NCBI GenBank assembly: GCA_900143635.1
Contig: FREY01000013.1
Span: 1-64,000, forward strand
DNA from: Rhodobacteraceae bacterium Alg231-04
Lineage (GTDB): Bacteria; Pseudomonadota; Alphaproteobacteria; Rhodobacterales; Rhodobacteraceae
DNA: 64,000 bases
Direction: 5' to 3'
Below the pieces are notes generated by a model that searched no databases, was not told the DNA's origin, and was given only the letters and a program-made list of their open reading frames with translations. The translations under genes and the position numbers were made by a program. Positions 8,621-17,411 of the stretch are shown piece by piece (within the stretch, counting starts at the first letter, position 1; each line of letters begins with the position of its first letter).

Positions 8621-9916
8621 TTACACGAAGCGATTGACGATATTTTCCAGAATTTCCTGACGTCCGGAGCGTGGCTGCGGGTTGATGGAGCCCGCCGCGA
8701 CCTGCGCGGCAATGGTTGCAAGATCGCTGTCCAGCAGGGCCTTGCCCCCGGCACTGTCCCATCCGGCGTAACGCGCGGTGCGCATCTCTTCCAAAGTGCC
8801 GTCTTCCAGCATGGCGGCTGCCGCTTTGAAGCCCCGTGCACAGACATCCATCGCACCTGCGTGGGCAGCGATGAGATCGACCGGGTCAAGGGATTGGCGA
8901 CGCAGTTTTGAATCGAAATTCGTCCCCCCCTTCGTGAACCCGCCCGCCTTGATGACTTCGTAATAGGCCAGGGCCACCTCGGGGACGTTGTTGGGGAATT
9001 GGTCCGTGTCCCAACCGGATTGGTAATCGTTCCGGTTCATATCGATGGAGCCGAAAATACCCAGCGACGAGGCGAGTGCCAGCTCATGTTCAAACGAATG
9101 ACCGGCAAGGATCGCATGGCCTTGTTCGATGTTCATCTGCACTTCGCCTTCAAGCCCGAACTCCTTGAGGAACCCGTAGACAGTGGCCACGTCGAAATCA
9201 TACTGATGCTTAGAGGGCTCCTGCGGTTTCGGCTCCACCAGGATTGCGCCTTTGAACCCGATTTTGTGTTTGTACTCGACCGCCATCTGCAAGAACCGTC
9301 CCGCCTGCTGGCGCTCGCGTTTCAGGTCGGTGTTGAGCAGGGTTTCATACCCTTCACGGCCACCCCACAGCACATAGTTTTCACCATTGAGCTTGTGGGT
9401 CGCGTCCATGCAGTTTTTTACTGTGGCGGCCGACCATGCGAAAATTTCGGGATCCGGGTTGGTGGCTGCACCGGACATAAAGCGGCGGTGACTGAACAGG
9501 TTCGCGGTGCCCCACAACAGCTTGGTCCTGGAGCTCTCCATCTTGGTGCCGAAATAATCGATGATCTCTTCAAAATTCCGCTGGCTCTCGGCAAAGCTGT
9601 CACCTTCGGGGCGGATATCCGCATCGTGCCAACAGAAGAAGGGCACGTTCAACAAGTCGAACATTTCAAACGCGACGTCGGCTTTCATCCGAGCCAAATC
9701 CATCGTGTCGCCAAACCAGGGGCGTTCGAACGTCTCTGCGCCAAAGGGATCACCGCCGGGCCATGCGAAGGAATGCCAATAGGCCACGCCGAACCGCAGG
9801 TGGTCTTCCATCCGTTTGCCCGCGATCACTTCGTCCGGATTATAATGGCGAAAAGCTAGATCCGTACTGTCAGGGGCGTAAGCCAAAGGTGAGATATCTT
9901 TGAAAAAATCGGTCAT
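8621..9916 (-). CDS. xylA: Xylose isomerase
   Basis: A 431-residue type II xylose isomerase converting D-xylose to D-xylulose (about 440 residues in E. coli). Active-site blocks are intact: [30 protein letters not shown] with the catalytic histidine-aspartate pair, [34 protein letters not shown] with the metal-binding glutamate and catalytic lysine, and [34 protein letters not shown] supplies further metal ligands. The gene starts within the LacI-type regulator stop (ATGA overlap), making regulator and enzyme one transcription unit. With xylB and tal downstream, it defines the operon as a xylose catabolic one. Confidence 0.97.
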   Translation of the reverse strand: MTDFFKDISPLAYAPDSTDLAFRHYNPDEVIAGKRMEDHLRFGVAYWHSFAWPGGDPFGAETFERPWFGDTMDLARMKADVAFEMFDLLNVPFFCWHDADIRPEGDSFAESQRNFEEIIDYFGTKMESSRTKLLWGTANLFSHRRFMSGAATNPDPEIFAWSAATVKNCMDATHKLNGENYVLWGGREGYETLLNTDLKRERQQAGRFLQMAVEYKHKIGFKGAILVEPKPQEPSKHQYDFDVATVYGFLKEFGLEGEVQMNIEQGHAILAGHSFEHELALASSLGIFGSIDMNRNDYQSGWDTDQFPNNVPEVALAYYEVIKAGGFTKGGTNFDSKLRRQSLDPVDLIAAHAGAMDVCARGFKAAAAMLEDGTLEEMRTARYAGWDSAGGKALLDSDLATIAAQVAAGSINPQPRSGRQEILENIVNRFV

Positions 9917-10974
9917 GAGTCTTGGGCTTTCATCGTATCGGTGAGGGGATCGGCAGGCAGGTTGTCCTGCACGTAAATCGTCGGCATCAAGTCCGGCAGG
10001 GGGGGCAAGTTGCGCTTGTCGATCAAGGCGCGCAAAACGGTGAAGGCGCGGCTGATCTCAACGTCGGGGCGCTGATCGATGACCAGATCGATCAACCCGT
10101 CCTGCAACGCTTGCCGGGAATGGACGACCAATTCATGCACGACGCAAAACGGTCGCTTTGACGGCGCTGCGCCCATGGCGCGCACCAGACCGCTGTTACC
10201 AGCGCCAACATTATAGAGGGCGGTCGTGCCGGGTTTATCCGCCAAAATGGCGCGGGTTTGCGACAACAGAACGGCCGCGTCATCTTTGGTCATGATCGGA
10301 TCGCAGACCGTAATCTGCGGGAAATCATTGGCGATGACCTCACAAAAGCCCTGCAAACGCTCCACGTGGTCGCGTGCGTCCATAGAGCCGACAAAGGTCT
10401 GGATCGATCCGCTGCCGCCAGCGTGGGCCATGCCCACCATCCGGGCAGCGGTACGTCCAGCCACGATGTTATCGATCCCGATGTAAGCAGAGCGGAACTC
10501 TTGCGGCAGATCAGAAACAAGGCCAATGACCGCAACACCCCGTGCGCGCAGAGCGGCCAGGGGCTCTTCCAGCTGCTTGCCTTGCAAGCCGACGATGGCG
10601 ACGCCATCAAAGTCTTGCTGGACCAGATTGATGATGCTGTCTTGCAGACCGGCCACCGCAAAAGCCGAGACTTCGATAATCTCGGCCGTCACACGTTCAA
10701 CGCTCAGGTGATCAGCCGTGCGCTCAATATGGTCACGGATACGGTTGAAGAACGCGTTTGACCCTTTGGGGATCAAAAATGCCAGGCGATAAACTCGGCT
10801 GCGCGACAGGTTCGCCGCAGCAACATTCCGGACGTAACCCAAAGCTTCCACCGCCTCGCGGACCTTGGCGATGGACTTCGCAGCAACGTTTCCACGGTTG
10901 TTTATGACCCGGTCGGCAGTGGCATAGCTGACCCCAGCTGCCTGCGCGACATCACTTAACGTCGGACTTGTCAT
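9913..10974 (-). CDS. LacI-family transcriptional regulator of the xylose operon
   Basis: A 353-residue repressor-type regulator. The start at 10974 is chosen because the helix-turn-helix then begins at residue 5 ([20 protein letters not shown]) and GGGAGGAAAG precedes the ATG. The hinge region with [11 protein letters not shown] follows, then a periplasmic-binding-like sugar domain ([31 protein letters not shown]). It is the first gene of the minus-strand operon, so it likely represses its own transcription. The inverted repeat at 11037-11073, 63-99 bp upstream of the start, is the obvious candidate operator. The likely inducer is xylose or the transported sugar, by inference. Confidence 0.92.
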   Translation of the reverse strand: MTSPTLSDVAQAAGVSYATADRVINNRGNVAAKSIAKVREAVEALGYVRNVAAANLSRSRVYRLAFLIPKGSNAFFNRIRDHIERTADHLSVERVTAEIIEVSAFAVAGLQDSIINLVQQDFDGVAIVGLQGKQLEEPLAALRARGVAVIGLVSDLPQEFRSAYIGIDNIVAGRTAARMVGMAHAGGSGSIQTFVGSMDARDHVERLQGFCEVIANDFPQITVCDPIMTKDDAAVLLSQTRAILADKPGTTALYNVGAGNSGLVRAMGAAPSKRPFCVVHELVVHSRQALQDGLIDLVIDQRPDVEISRAFTVLRALIDKRNLPPLPDLMPTIYVQDNLPADPLTDTMKAQDS

Positions 10975-11030
10975 CTTTCCTCCCTTGGCGACGAATCTGC
11001 CCATCGTCGCGGCGTTCCTTATCTAAGGCG

Positions 11031-11080
11031 TCATTTTGATATACGTCAATCATTTTCTGATAGACGTATATCATTTTGAT
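11031..11080. promoter_or_regulatory. Putative LacI-type operator upstream of the xylose operon
   Basis: Exact 11-bp arms TGATATACGTC (11037-11047) and GACGTATATCA (11063-11073) face each other across a 15-bp spacer. The block is also bracketed by direct copies of TCATTTTGAT at 11031-11040 and 11071-11080. The local AT richness contrasts with its surroundings. It lies just upstream of the regulator gene. A further inverted copy of the decamer (ATCAAAATGA) is at 11380-11389, about 300 bp away. That spacing would suit DNA looping, but this is inference. Confidence 0.6.
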
Positions 11081-11385
11081 CTTTGGAAGGGCGTCAGCTT
11101 CCTGCGGGCAATGTGGCGTCCGGTTGGCAGGTCGCGCGAGCGATGCTTGCCAGCACGACATGGCTGAGGTGTGGATTGCTCGTATTCAGCGTTGATGTGC
11201 TTTGGAACCGCGCCGATAGACCGTTCTCGGTATTGGCCGCAAAGGGGACGCGGCGCTCTTGATCTAAGATGGAAAAGGGAAGTGAGGCAGCGTTTCATCA
11301 CTGCACGACGCGATCATCCGGAAAGGACGGTCTGTGTGAGCCTAGGCGACACACCCAAATCTTATAATCTTGATTATGTATCAAA
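11081..11385. other. Intergenic stretch without a recognisable gene
   Basis: About 300 bp between the xylose-operon control region and the next rightward genes. No frame here shows a recognisable domain, a ribosome-binding site or a signal peptide; a 76-codon minus-strand frame (11071-11301) has no supported start and an arginine-rich composition typical of chance frames in GC-rich DNA. The AT-rich tail (11360-11385) may contain the promoter for the rightward genes. Confidence 0.5.
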
Positions 11386-11538
11386 ATGATCGAAGACTTC
11401 TTCATCCCGCATTCGGGCCACCATGGGTTTGAGCAATGGGACTTTCCGTTTTACGGCACATCCATTACGCGTGAATGGAAGGACCCCACAAAGGGTTGGT
11501 CCGAACCATATTTAGGGAGGCGGATAGGTGGCAGATAG
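11386..11538 (+). CDS. Possible 50-residue small protein ahead of the CMD-like gene
   Basis: An ATG at 11386 opens a 50-codon frame with an ordinary-looking composition rich in aromatic residues (it begins MIEDFFIPHSGHHGFEQWDF). It ends at TAG 11536-11538 and overlaps the next gene by 11 bases, which would allow translational coupling. Against it: no good ribosome-binding site precedes the ATG, and no family is recognised. It could instead be the surviving end of a decayed gene, because an in-frame stop lies just upstream at 11371. Treat it as a candidate only. Confidence 0.35.
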   Translation: MIEDFFIPHSGHHGFEQWDFPFYGTSITREWKDPTKGWSEPYLGRRIGGR

Positions 11539-11920
11539 TTTTGACGAAGACCTTTTTCTGAAAGGGCTTGCGCAGCGCAAAGGTACACTTGGCGACGAAT
11601 ATGTGACCAAGAACCTCGCGGCGGCTGACGACTTCACCCGGCCCTTTCAGGAGGCAATGACGGCCTGGTGCTGGGGATTTGGCTGGGGCGATGATGTGAT
11701 CGATCCCAAGACCCGGTCCATGATGAACCTCTCCATGATCGGGGCATTGGGAAAAATGCACGAATGGGAATTGCATTGCCGGGGGGCGCTGAACAACGGT
11801 GTTACCAAGGAAGAAATCCGTGCCATCATTCATGTCATCGGTATCTACTGCGGCGTGCCGCAGGCGCTGGAATGCTTTCGCGCGGCGCGCAAGGTGCTTG
11901 AGGAAGCCGGCGAGTTGTGA
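11528..11920 (+). CDS. Carboxymuconolactone decarboxylase-family protein
   Basis: A 130-residue all-helical protein of the CMD/AhpD fold. The GTG start at 11528 is preceded by AGGGAGGCGGATAG. The block KTRSMMNLSMIGALGKMHEWELHCRGALNNGVTKEEIRAIIHVIGIYCG matches the family pattern of a helix, an ExxxH-like segment and the GVTKEEI turn (given here in parts: TRSMMNLSMIGALG, ELHCRGALNNG, TKEEIRAIIHVIGIYCG). True PcaC uses this region for decarboxylation in protocatechuate breakdown, while redox AhpD members need a CxxC pair, absent here. No protocatechuate genes are nearby, so the exact reaction is open. Confidence 0.85.
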   Translation: MADSFDEDLFLKGLAQRKGTLGDEYVTKNLAAADDFTRPFQEAMTAWCWGFGWGDDVIDPKTRSMMNLSMIGALGKMHEWELHCRGALNNGVTKEEIRAIIHVIGIYCGVPQALECFRAARKVLEEAGEL

Positions 11921-11944
11921 GCCGGAACAGCCGTTCTGGCCGCG

Positions 11945-12805
11945 TCAGCCGTAGGTTTCCAGAGAATATTGCACAAAAGCGCTGCTAAGCTGATTGGTGA
12001 AGTGGACCGAACTATGCTGTTTGGTCACTTTGATAACCTTGGCTTCCACATTGGCATTTGCGAAACGCAGCACGATTTTGCTGCCCGCCGAGAGCCCGTC
12101 ACCGCACCAAAGCCGGGCTCCTGTCCGGCTGATGTTGATGATTGCGGCAACCCGCGGGCCATAGTGATGTGACCCGGACTGGCCGGAAATGGTGCAGGGT
12201 ATCCAGCACGGGAACCGTCGGCTGCGCCGCGGATCAATCTTGCTGCGCCACCAGAAATAACCGGTAGCGACCGACCCCAACAGGGTTATCAGACCAAATA
12301 ATCCGGTTTTGACAGCTGTGGAGGCAGGAACATGCCCTACTGTCCGGCCAGACAGGTCCAGAGACAGCCCGTTGAACACTCTGCTTGAGTGATAGCAGGG
12401 CCAGGTTGCTGCGTGGTTGCGGATTTCCCTCAGCGTGACGGCGGCGTTCATCTCCTGTGCTGCGTAGGCGGCTGGCGCGCGCCCCTCGACCCGGTAGGCC
12501 CGGAGCAGATTGCGTTGCTGCAACACCAGACGTTCTGTCGGATCGGCCGCATTTGCAAAACCGCTTTCTTCCAGCTGGCGACGTAAGGAAACCAGTGACG
12601 TGGCCGACAATTGGGACTGAAGATCGGCCGCCGCGTCGACATAGCGGCCTGTCTCCAGATACTGCAAAAAATGTTCGGATTGGGCGAGAAGCGTTACAAT
12701 TTGGTTCTGGATGGCGCAGCTGGCCTGAGGGGGCTGTGCCGTCGCTGTTTGACCGGATAGTGAAATCACCAGTGCCGTCGCTATTTTGCGGGCGTAGTAT
12801 GACAT
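11945..12805 (-). CDS. Membrane-anchored protein with C-terminal PilZ-like domain
   Basis: A 286-residue protein that appears to carry a signal from outside to inside the cell. The start at 12805 gives a signal peptide (MSYYARKIATALVISLSG) and is preceded by AGGGGAGCAGG. Residues about 25-160 are a probable periplasmic helical domain; about 165-186 form one transmembrane helix (GLFGLITLLGSVATGYFWW). After it comes RRSRR (193-197), then NISRTG (224-229). These resemble the RxxxR and (D/N)xSxxG motifs that bind cyclic di-GMP in PilZ domains. Topology places PilZ in the cytoplasm. It is transcribed alone, facing the CMD gene tail to tail. The N-terminal domain is not recognised. Confidence 0.75.
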   Translation of the reverse strand: MSYYARKIATALVISLSGQTATAQPPQASCAIQNQIVTLLAQSEHFLQYLETGRYVDAAADLQSQLSATSLVSLRRQLEESGFANAADPTERLVLQQRNLLRAYRVEGRAPAAYAAQEMNAAVTLREIRNHAATWPCYHSSRVFNGLSLDLSGRTVGHVPASTAVKTGLFGLITLLGSVATGYFWWRSKIDPRRSRRFPCWIPCTISGQSGSHHYGPRVAAIINISRTGARLWCGDGLSAGSKIVLRFANANVEAKVIKVTKQHSSVHFTNQLSSAFVQYSLETYG

Positions 12806-12938
12806 CCTGCTCCCCTTGAGAAACCCCTGCAAAGGCAATGATTTGCCCTTGGTTTTCTGATATTAATTCAGAGATTTACGAGGGTTTAACGGTTTCCGAG
12901 TTGTCCGGTATTCAAAAAGAAACGGCGCGTTCGGAGTG

Positions 12939-13805
12939 TTAAGGCGCCGGTGCGGGCTGACTGGCCAGCCAATCCTTCAGAGCGCGCAGGGCTGGCAGAT
13001 CGCCGCCGCCCTCGGGCCAGACAAGAAAATAGGCTCCGATGCTGATGGGCCGGGCTGATTTGACCGCAACAAGACTGCCTTGAGAGAGTTCCGCCGCGAT
13101 CAGATAGCGGGGCACAAGGGCCGCGCCCAACCCGGCGCGGGTCGCCTGAACCAAGGTCGCAAACTGATCGACAATCATTGCCTCGCCTCCCGGTGCGGCC
13201 TCCCCGCAAGCGGAAAACCACGCCGCCCAGGCATCTGGGCGACTTTGCAGGGCCAGCCGGGGCTGACCGGCCAGATCCCGCGCACTGGGGGCAGCCAGCT
13301 CAGGCGCTGTGACGGCCAGAATTTCTTCGTCCCAGAGTTTGACCCCCTCGGTTCCCGGCCAGGGAGCCTGACCAAAATGAATGGCGCCGTGCAGCTCTTC
13401 GCGGGAAAACTCGAACGGATCGGCACGGGTGGTCAGATTGACGGTTATGCCGGGATGGGCTTTGAGAAAGGCAGGCAACCGCGGTGCCAGCCAATGAGCC
13501 CCGAAGGCGGGAAGAATGGCGAGGTTCAGCACACCGCCGCCCGGCCCGGCCCGCAGCGCGACAGTTGCTTTGGCGATGCGCGAGATGCTGTAGCGGATTT
13601 CTTCAGCATAGACCGCCCCCTGCGGGGTCAGAAACAGGCGCTTTCGTTCGCGGCGGAACAGATCAACGCCGGTTTGCTCCTCCAGTTTCCGGATCTGACG
13701 GCTGACGGCCCCCTGTGTCAGGTCCAGCTCCTGTGCCGCTGCAGTTACGGATCCGTGCCGGGCGACGGCCTCGAATGCCGTCAACCAGGGCATCGGTGGT
13801 GTCAT
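12939..13805 (-). CDS. LysR-family transcriptional regulator
   Basis: A 288-residue LysR-type regulator. The start at 13805 places the winged helix-turn-helix at the very N-terminus (LTAFEAVARHGSVTAAAQEL, TQGAVSRQIRKLEEQTG), as usual; ATG codons upstream would add a tail not seen in the family. The remainder is the effector-binding domain (LAILPAFGAHWLAPRLPAFL). It is divergent from the aminotransferase-dehydrogenase-acyltransferase genes across a 117-bp gap, the classic arrangement for a LysR protein controlling its neighbour. The inducer is unknown. Confidence 0.92.
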   Translation of the reverse strand: MTPPMPWLTAFEAVARHGSVTAAAQELDLTQGAVSRQIRKLEEQTGVDLFRRERKRLFLTPQGAVYAEEIRYSISRIAKATVALRAGPGGGVLNLAILPAFGAHWLAPRLPAFLKAHPGITVNLTTRADPFEFSREELHGAIHFGQAPWPGTEGVKLWDEEILAVTAPELAAPSARDLAGQPRLALQSRPDAWAAWFSACGEAAPGGEAMIVDQFATLVQATRAGLGAALVPRYLIAAELSQGSLVAVKSARPISIGAYFLVWPEGGGDLPALRALKDWLASQPAPAP

Positions 13806-13922
13806 CCGGCGCGCATGCAGCATGTACATTCCATTTTGTAATGAAGTTATTCCCCAATATCGATTTTTATACCGGAAAAGCAAGCGTAGACATTCCCAGA
13901 GATAAAGTAATTAAGGTGCGCC
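13806..13922. promoter_or_regulatory. Divergent promoter region between LysR and aminotransferase genes
   Basis: This AT-rich 117-bp gap must hold promoters for both directions. It includes TATCGATTTTTATACCGG and similar A/T tracts that contrast with the coding DNA around it. LysR proteins bind T-N11-A sites in such gaps, and several fits exist, so no single site is claimed. No unambiguous -35/-10 pair stands out. Confidence 0.45.
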
Positions 13923-15125
13923 ATGAACAGGTCTCCCGCTGCATTTCGCCGGTCACGCCGGGCCTCTGCGTTGCAACTGTCCGAGATCGTGCAGATTTCA
14001 GAAGCGGCCAAAGCCATGAAGGCCGCAGGCGCGCCGGTTTTGTCCTTTGGGACGGGCGAACCTGATTTTCCGACACCGGCGCATATCTGCGCGGCGGCCC
14101 ACAGGGCCGCTCTGGAAGGTGAAACCGGTTATCCACCAACACAAGGAACCCTGCGGTTGCGCACAGCCGTGGCCGATCAGGCGGGCTTCGTGACCTCGGC
14201 GGCAAATATAATCGTCAGCACCGGCGCAAAACAGGTCATCTCCAATGCATTTCTTGCGACACTGGACCCTGCGGACGAGGTGATCGTACCGGCGCCCTAC
14301 TGGACCAGCTACGGCGATATTATTGCCATGTGCGAGGCAACTCTGGTACCGGTCCCCTGCCCTGCGGCGGATGGGTTCCTGCTGTCCCCCGAGGCGCTGG
14401 AGGCCGCGATTACACCAAAGACACGCTGGTTGATGCTCAATTCTCCCGGCAATCCCTCGGGCGCGATGTACTCAGTGGATCAGCTGCGGGCACTGGCAGA
14501 GGTTTTGCGGCGTCATCCGCATGTCTGGGTTCTGGTGGATGAAATATACCGGCACATCGCCTATGCGCCCTTCACCAGTTTTTGCGCAGCCGCGCCCGAC
14601 CTGATGGATCGGACCCTAGTTGTTGATGGTGTTTCCAAAGCCCATGCCATGACCGGCTGGCGGCTGGGTTGGGGCATAGGGCCAGAGCCGTTGATCCGAA
14701 CGATGGTTGCAGTACAGGGGCAATCCACCTCCGGGGCGTCCTCGATTTCACAGGCGGCGGCCCTTGCGGCGCTGACCGGACCGCAGGATCATCTGGCCCT
14801 GCGCAACGCAGAGTTTCGCAAGCGCCGGGACTATACCGTTGAGGCGCTCAACCAGATTTGCGGCATCACTTGCCCCAATCCACAGGGTGCCTTTTATGTG
14901 TTCCCGTCCTGCAGCGGCCTGATCGGTAAACACACACCGAAGGGCACCGTGATCGACAGCGATGCGGCCTTTTGCGAATATACTTTGAAACAAGGGCTTG
15001 TGGCACTTGTTCCGGGGCGCGCTTTTGGACTGCCGGGGCATTTCCGTCTGTCTTACGCCTATGCGATGGACGATTTGCGCACCGGCATTGCGCGGATAGC
15101 GGCGGCAGCCGCGACATTGACCTAA
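13923..15125 (+). CDS. Class I pyridoxal-phosphate aminotransferase
   Basis: A 400-residue fold-type I aminotransferase of the aspartate aminotransferase (AspC/AAT) kind. The PLP Schiff-base lysine is K239 in VVDGVSKAHAMTGWRLGW. Other cofactor residues are N177 in LNSPGNPSG, D206 and Y209 in LVDEIYRHI, and the early motif FGTGEPDFPTP. A likely substrate-carboxylate arginine lies near the end in FRLSYAYAM. It is the first gene of a three-gene plus-strand set; 21 bp later comes a 2-oxoacid dehydrogenase. Its product would thus be a 2-oxoacid fed to that enzyme. Given the downstream lysine genes, 2-aminoadipate is an attractive amino donor, but sequence alone does not show it. Confidence 0.9.
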   Translation: MNRSPAAFRRSRRASALQLSEIVQISEAAKAMKAAGAPVLSFGTGEPDFPTPAHICAAAHRAALEGETGYPPTQGTLRLRTAVADQAGFVTSAANIIVSTGAKQVISNAFLATLDPADEVIVPAPYWTSYGDIIAMCEATLVPVPCPAADGFLLSPEALEAAITPKTRWLMLNSPGNPSGAMYSVDQLRALAEVLRRHPHVWVLVDEIYRHIAYAPFTSFCAAAPDLMDRTLVVDGVSKAHAMTGWRLGWGIGPEPLIRTMVAVQGQSTSGASSISQAAALAALTGPQDHLALRNAEFRKRRDYTVEALNQICGITCPNPQGAFYVFPSCSGLIGKHTPKGTVIDSDAAFCEYTLKQGLVALVPGRAFGLPGHFRLSYAYAMDDLRTGIARIAAAAATLT

Positions 15126-15146
15126 GGCCTGAAAGGAAGTTCGAGA

Positions 15147-17327
15147 ATGGATCGTGCAGATATTGTTGATCAGGCGTTTCGCGACCGGGTCGCAGCGGCC
15201 AGTTTTCCGCCGGGACAACCGGCGGCGGGACCGTTGGCCAACACCGATGCGGTCGCGATTTTCCGCGCGCAATGCCTGTCGCGCAATCTAGATCGCCGGT
15301 CGCGGAAGATGCAGGCGCAGGGCCAAGGCTATTACACCATTGGCTCCTCCGGTCATGAAGGCATGGCGGCGGTTGCCGCTGCTCTGCGCCCCACGGATAT
15401 GGCGTTTCTGCATTACCGCGACGGGGCTTTTCAAACCATGCGGTCGACGCAGGTTCCGGGCACCACACCGACCTGGGACATGTTGCTGAGCTTTGCCACC
15501 TCGACCGAAGATCCAATGTCCGGTGGCCGCCACAAGGTGCTGGGCTCCAAAAGCCTGAATATTCCGCCGCAGACCTCGACCATTGCCAGCCATCTGCCCA
15601 AAGCGGTTGGCGCGGCCTATTCCATCGGTCTGGCCAAGCGCCATACCCCTGAGCATCAGGCGCTGGCGGATGATGGTCTTGTGATGTGTTCCTTTGGCGA
15701 TGCATCGTCCAACCATTCGACGGCGCAGGGGGCCATCAACGCCGCCTGCTGGACCGCGTTTCAATCAGTACCGCTGCCGTTGCTTTTTGTCTGCGAAGAC
15801 AATGGCATCGGCATTTCCACCCGCACCCCACAGGGCTGGATCGGGGCGAATTACGCCAATAGGCCGGGCCTCAAGTACTTCCATGCGGACGGGCTGGATC
15901 TGTATGCGGCCTACCAAGTTGCGCAAGAGGCGGCAGACTATGTCAGAACCTGCAGAAAACCGGCCTTCCTTCACCTGTCGCTGGTCCGGCTGTACGGGCA
16001 TGCAGGATCCGACCTGCAGCAGGCCTATCTGAAGAAAGAGATCTTTGAGGGCTGGGAGAATGACGATCCATTGCTGCATTCGGCGCGGCTGCTGATCGAC
16101 AGGGGTGTGCTGCGCGCAGACGAGGTGCTGGCGATCTATCAGGACTGTGAGGACCAGTGTTCCCGCGTCGCCGAAGAGGTGGTGAAACGCCCGCGCCTGA
16201 AGACGGCCGATCAGGTCATGGCCGCGCTGATCCCGCCGCCGCGTGCGTGCAGGCCGTCAAACGGCCCCTCCCAAGAGGCCCGTGCCGCAGCCTTTGGTGC
16301 GGATTTCAAACAGTTGGCCAATCCGCAACCGATGAACCGGCTGCTGAACTGGGCGCTCACTGACCTGATGCTGGATCATGATGAAATCGTCATGATGGGA
16401 GAAGACGTAGGCCGTAAGGGGGGGGTCTATGGTGTGACGCAAAAGCTGGTCGACCGGTTTGGCCCCGACCGGATGATCGACACGCTGCTGGATGAGCAAT
16501 CCATCCTCGGTCTGGCGATTGGCATGGGGCACAATGGATTTGTGCCGATGCCAGAGATCCAGTTCCTCGCCTACCTGCACAACGCTGAAGACCAGCTGCG
16601 CGGTGAGGCAGCCACACTGCCGTTCTTCTCCAATGGTCAGTTCACCAATCCCATGGTGCTGCGTATTGCCGGGCTTGGTTATCAAAAGGGCTTTGGCGGG
16701 CATTTCCACAATGACAATTCCCTTGCCGTTTTGCGCGATATCCCAGGTGTTGTCATCGCCTGCCCGTCGCGCGGAGACGACGCCGCAATGATGATGCGCG
16801 AATGCGTACGTCTGGCGCGCGAGGAACAGCGGGTTGTGGTCATGGTGGAACCTATCGCGCTCTATCCGATGCGGGATTTGCTGGCGGAAAAGGACGGCGG
16901 CTGGATGGCGCACTACCCTGCCCCGGACCAAAAGATCGATCTGGGCGCGGTGGGTGTTGACGGCGATGGCCGGCTGGCGATCCTGACCTATGGCAATGGC
17001 CGCTACCTGAGCACCCAGGCCGCCGCAGATCTGGCCAAAGAGGGGATCAAGACCCGTGTCATAGACATGCGCTGGCTTGCGCCACTGCCTGTCGAGGGCA
17101 TTCTGAAGGCACTGGGGGGCGCGGAAAAAGTGCTGATCGTCGACGAGTGTCGCAGCACAGGCGGACAGTCCGAGGCCCTGATGGCCATGTTGGCCGAGAA
17201 GACCGCGCTGCCGCATGGCCGGATCGCGGCGCAGGACAGTTTCATTGCAACCGGTCCAGCCTATGCCGCGACCATGCCATCGCGAGAAACCATTGCCGAG
17301 GCCGCCCGGAGCCTTTGGGCCCAGTAA
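15147..17327 (+). CDS. Fused alpha/beta E1 component of a 2-oxoacid dehydrogenase
   Basis: A 726-residue thiamin-diphosphate enzyme in which the alpha and beta chains of branched-chain-type E1 are joined. Residues about 35-345 are the alpha part, with the ThDP/Mg segment GDASSNHSTAQGAINAACW ending in VCEDNGIGIST and a phosphorylation-loop-like YGHAGSD. From about 385 on is the beta part: IVMMGEDVGRKGGVYGVT, DTLLDEQSILGLAIGMGHNG and MPEIQFLAYLHNAEDQLRG. Separate E1 alpha and beta are about 400 and 340 residues, so the fusion is full length. No E2 or E3 gene lies nearby, so it must borrow them from elsewhere or act differently. It follows the aminotransferase by 21 bp. Confidence 0.9.
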   Translation: MDRADIVDQAFRDRVAAASFPPGQPAAGPLANTDAVAIFRAQCLSRNLDRRSRKMQAQGQGYYTIGSSGHEGMAAVAAALRPTDMAFLHYRDGAFQTMRSTQVPGTTPTWDMLLSFATSTEDPMSGGRHKVLGSKSLNIPPQTSTIASHLPKAVGAAYSIGLAKRHTPEHQALADDGLVMCSFGDASSNHSTAQGAINAACWTAFQSVPLPLLFVCEDNGIGISTRTPQGWIGANYANRPGLKYFHADGLDLYAAYQVAQEAADYVRTCRKPAFLHLSLVRLYGHAGSDLQQAYLKKEIFEGWENDDPLLHSARLLIDRGVLRADEVLAIYQDCEDQCSRVAEEVVKRPRLKTADQVMAALIPPPRACRPSNGPSQEARAAAFGADFKQLANPQPMNRLLNWALTDLMLDHDEIVMMGEDVGRKGGVYGVTQKLVDRFGPDRMIDTLLDEQSILGLAIGMGHNGFVPMPEIQFLAYLHNAEDQLRGEAATLPFFSNGQFTNPMVLRIAGLGYQKGFGGHFHNDNSLAVLRDIPGVVIACPSRGDDAAMMMRECVRLAREEQRVVVMVEPIALYPMRDLLAEKDGGWMAHYPAPDQKIDLGAVGVDGDGRLAILTYGNGRYLSTQAAADLAKEGIKTRVIDMRWLAPLPVEGILKALGGAEKVLIVDECRSTGGQSEALMAMLAEKTALPHGRIAAQDSFIATGPAYAATMPSRETIAEAARSLWAQ

Positions 17328-17334
17328 TAGCCGG

Positions 17335-17384
17335 TCGCGCCGGGGCGCTGCCCCGGACCCCGGGATATTTTAGCAAGAGGAAAA
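17335..17384. repeat. GC-rich intergenic hairpin repeat
   Basis: Arms CCGGGGC (17340-17346) and GCCCCGG (17350-17356) close a 3-base loop and are followed by ACCCCGGGATATTTTAGCA and an A-rich stretch. Hairpins of this layout, ending in a GGATATTT-like tail, recur between genes in Rhodobacteraceae genomes (from memory of the family, not searched). It lies between the E1 and acyltransferase genes and may attenuate transcription or be a dispersed repeat. Confidence 0.5.
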
Positions 17385-17411
17385 CAGGCCTGATCCTGTG
17401 GAGATGCCGGA

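Noticed and set aside
11071-11301. A 76-codon minus-strand frame upstream of the xylose regulator
   Set aside because: Arginine-rich, without a ribosome-binding site or domain, and overlapping the operator region.
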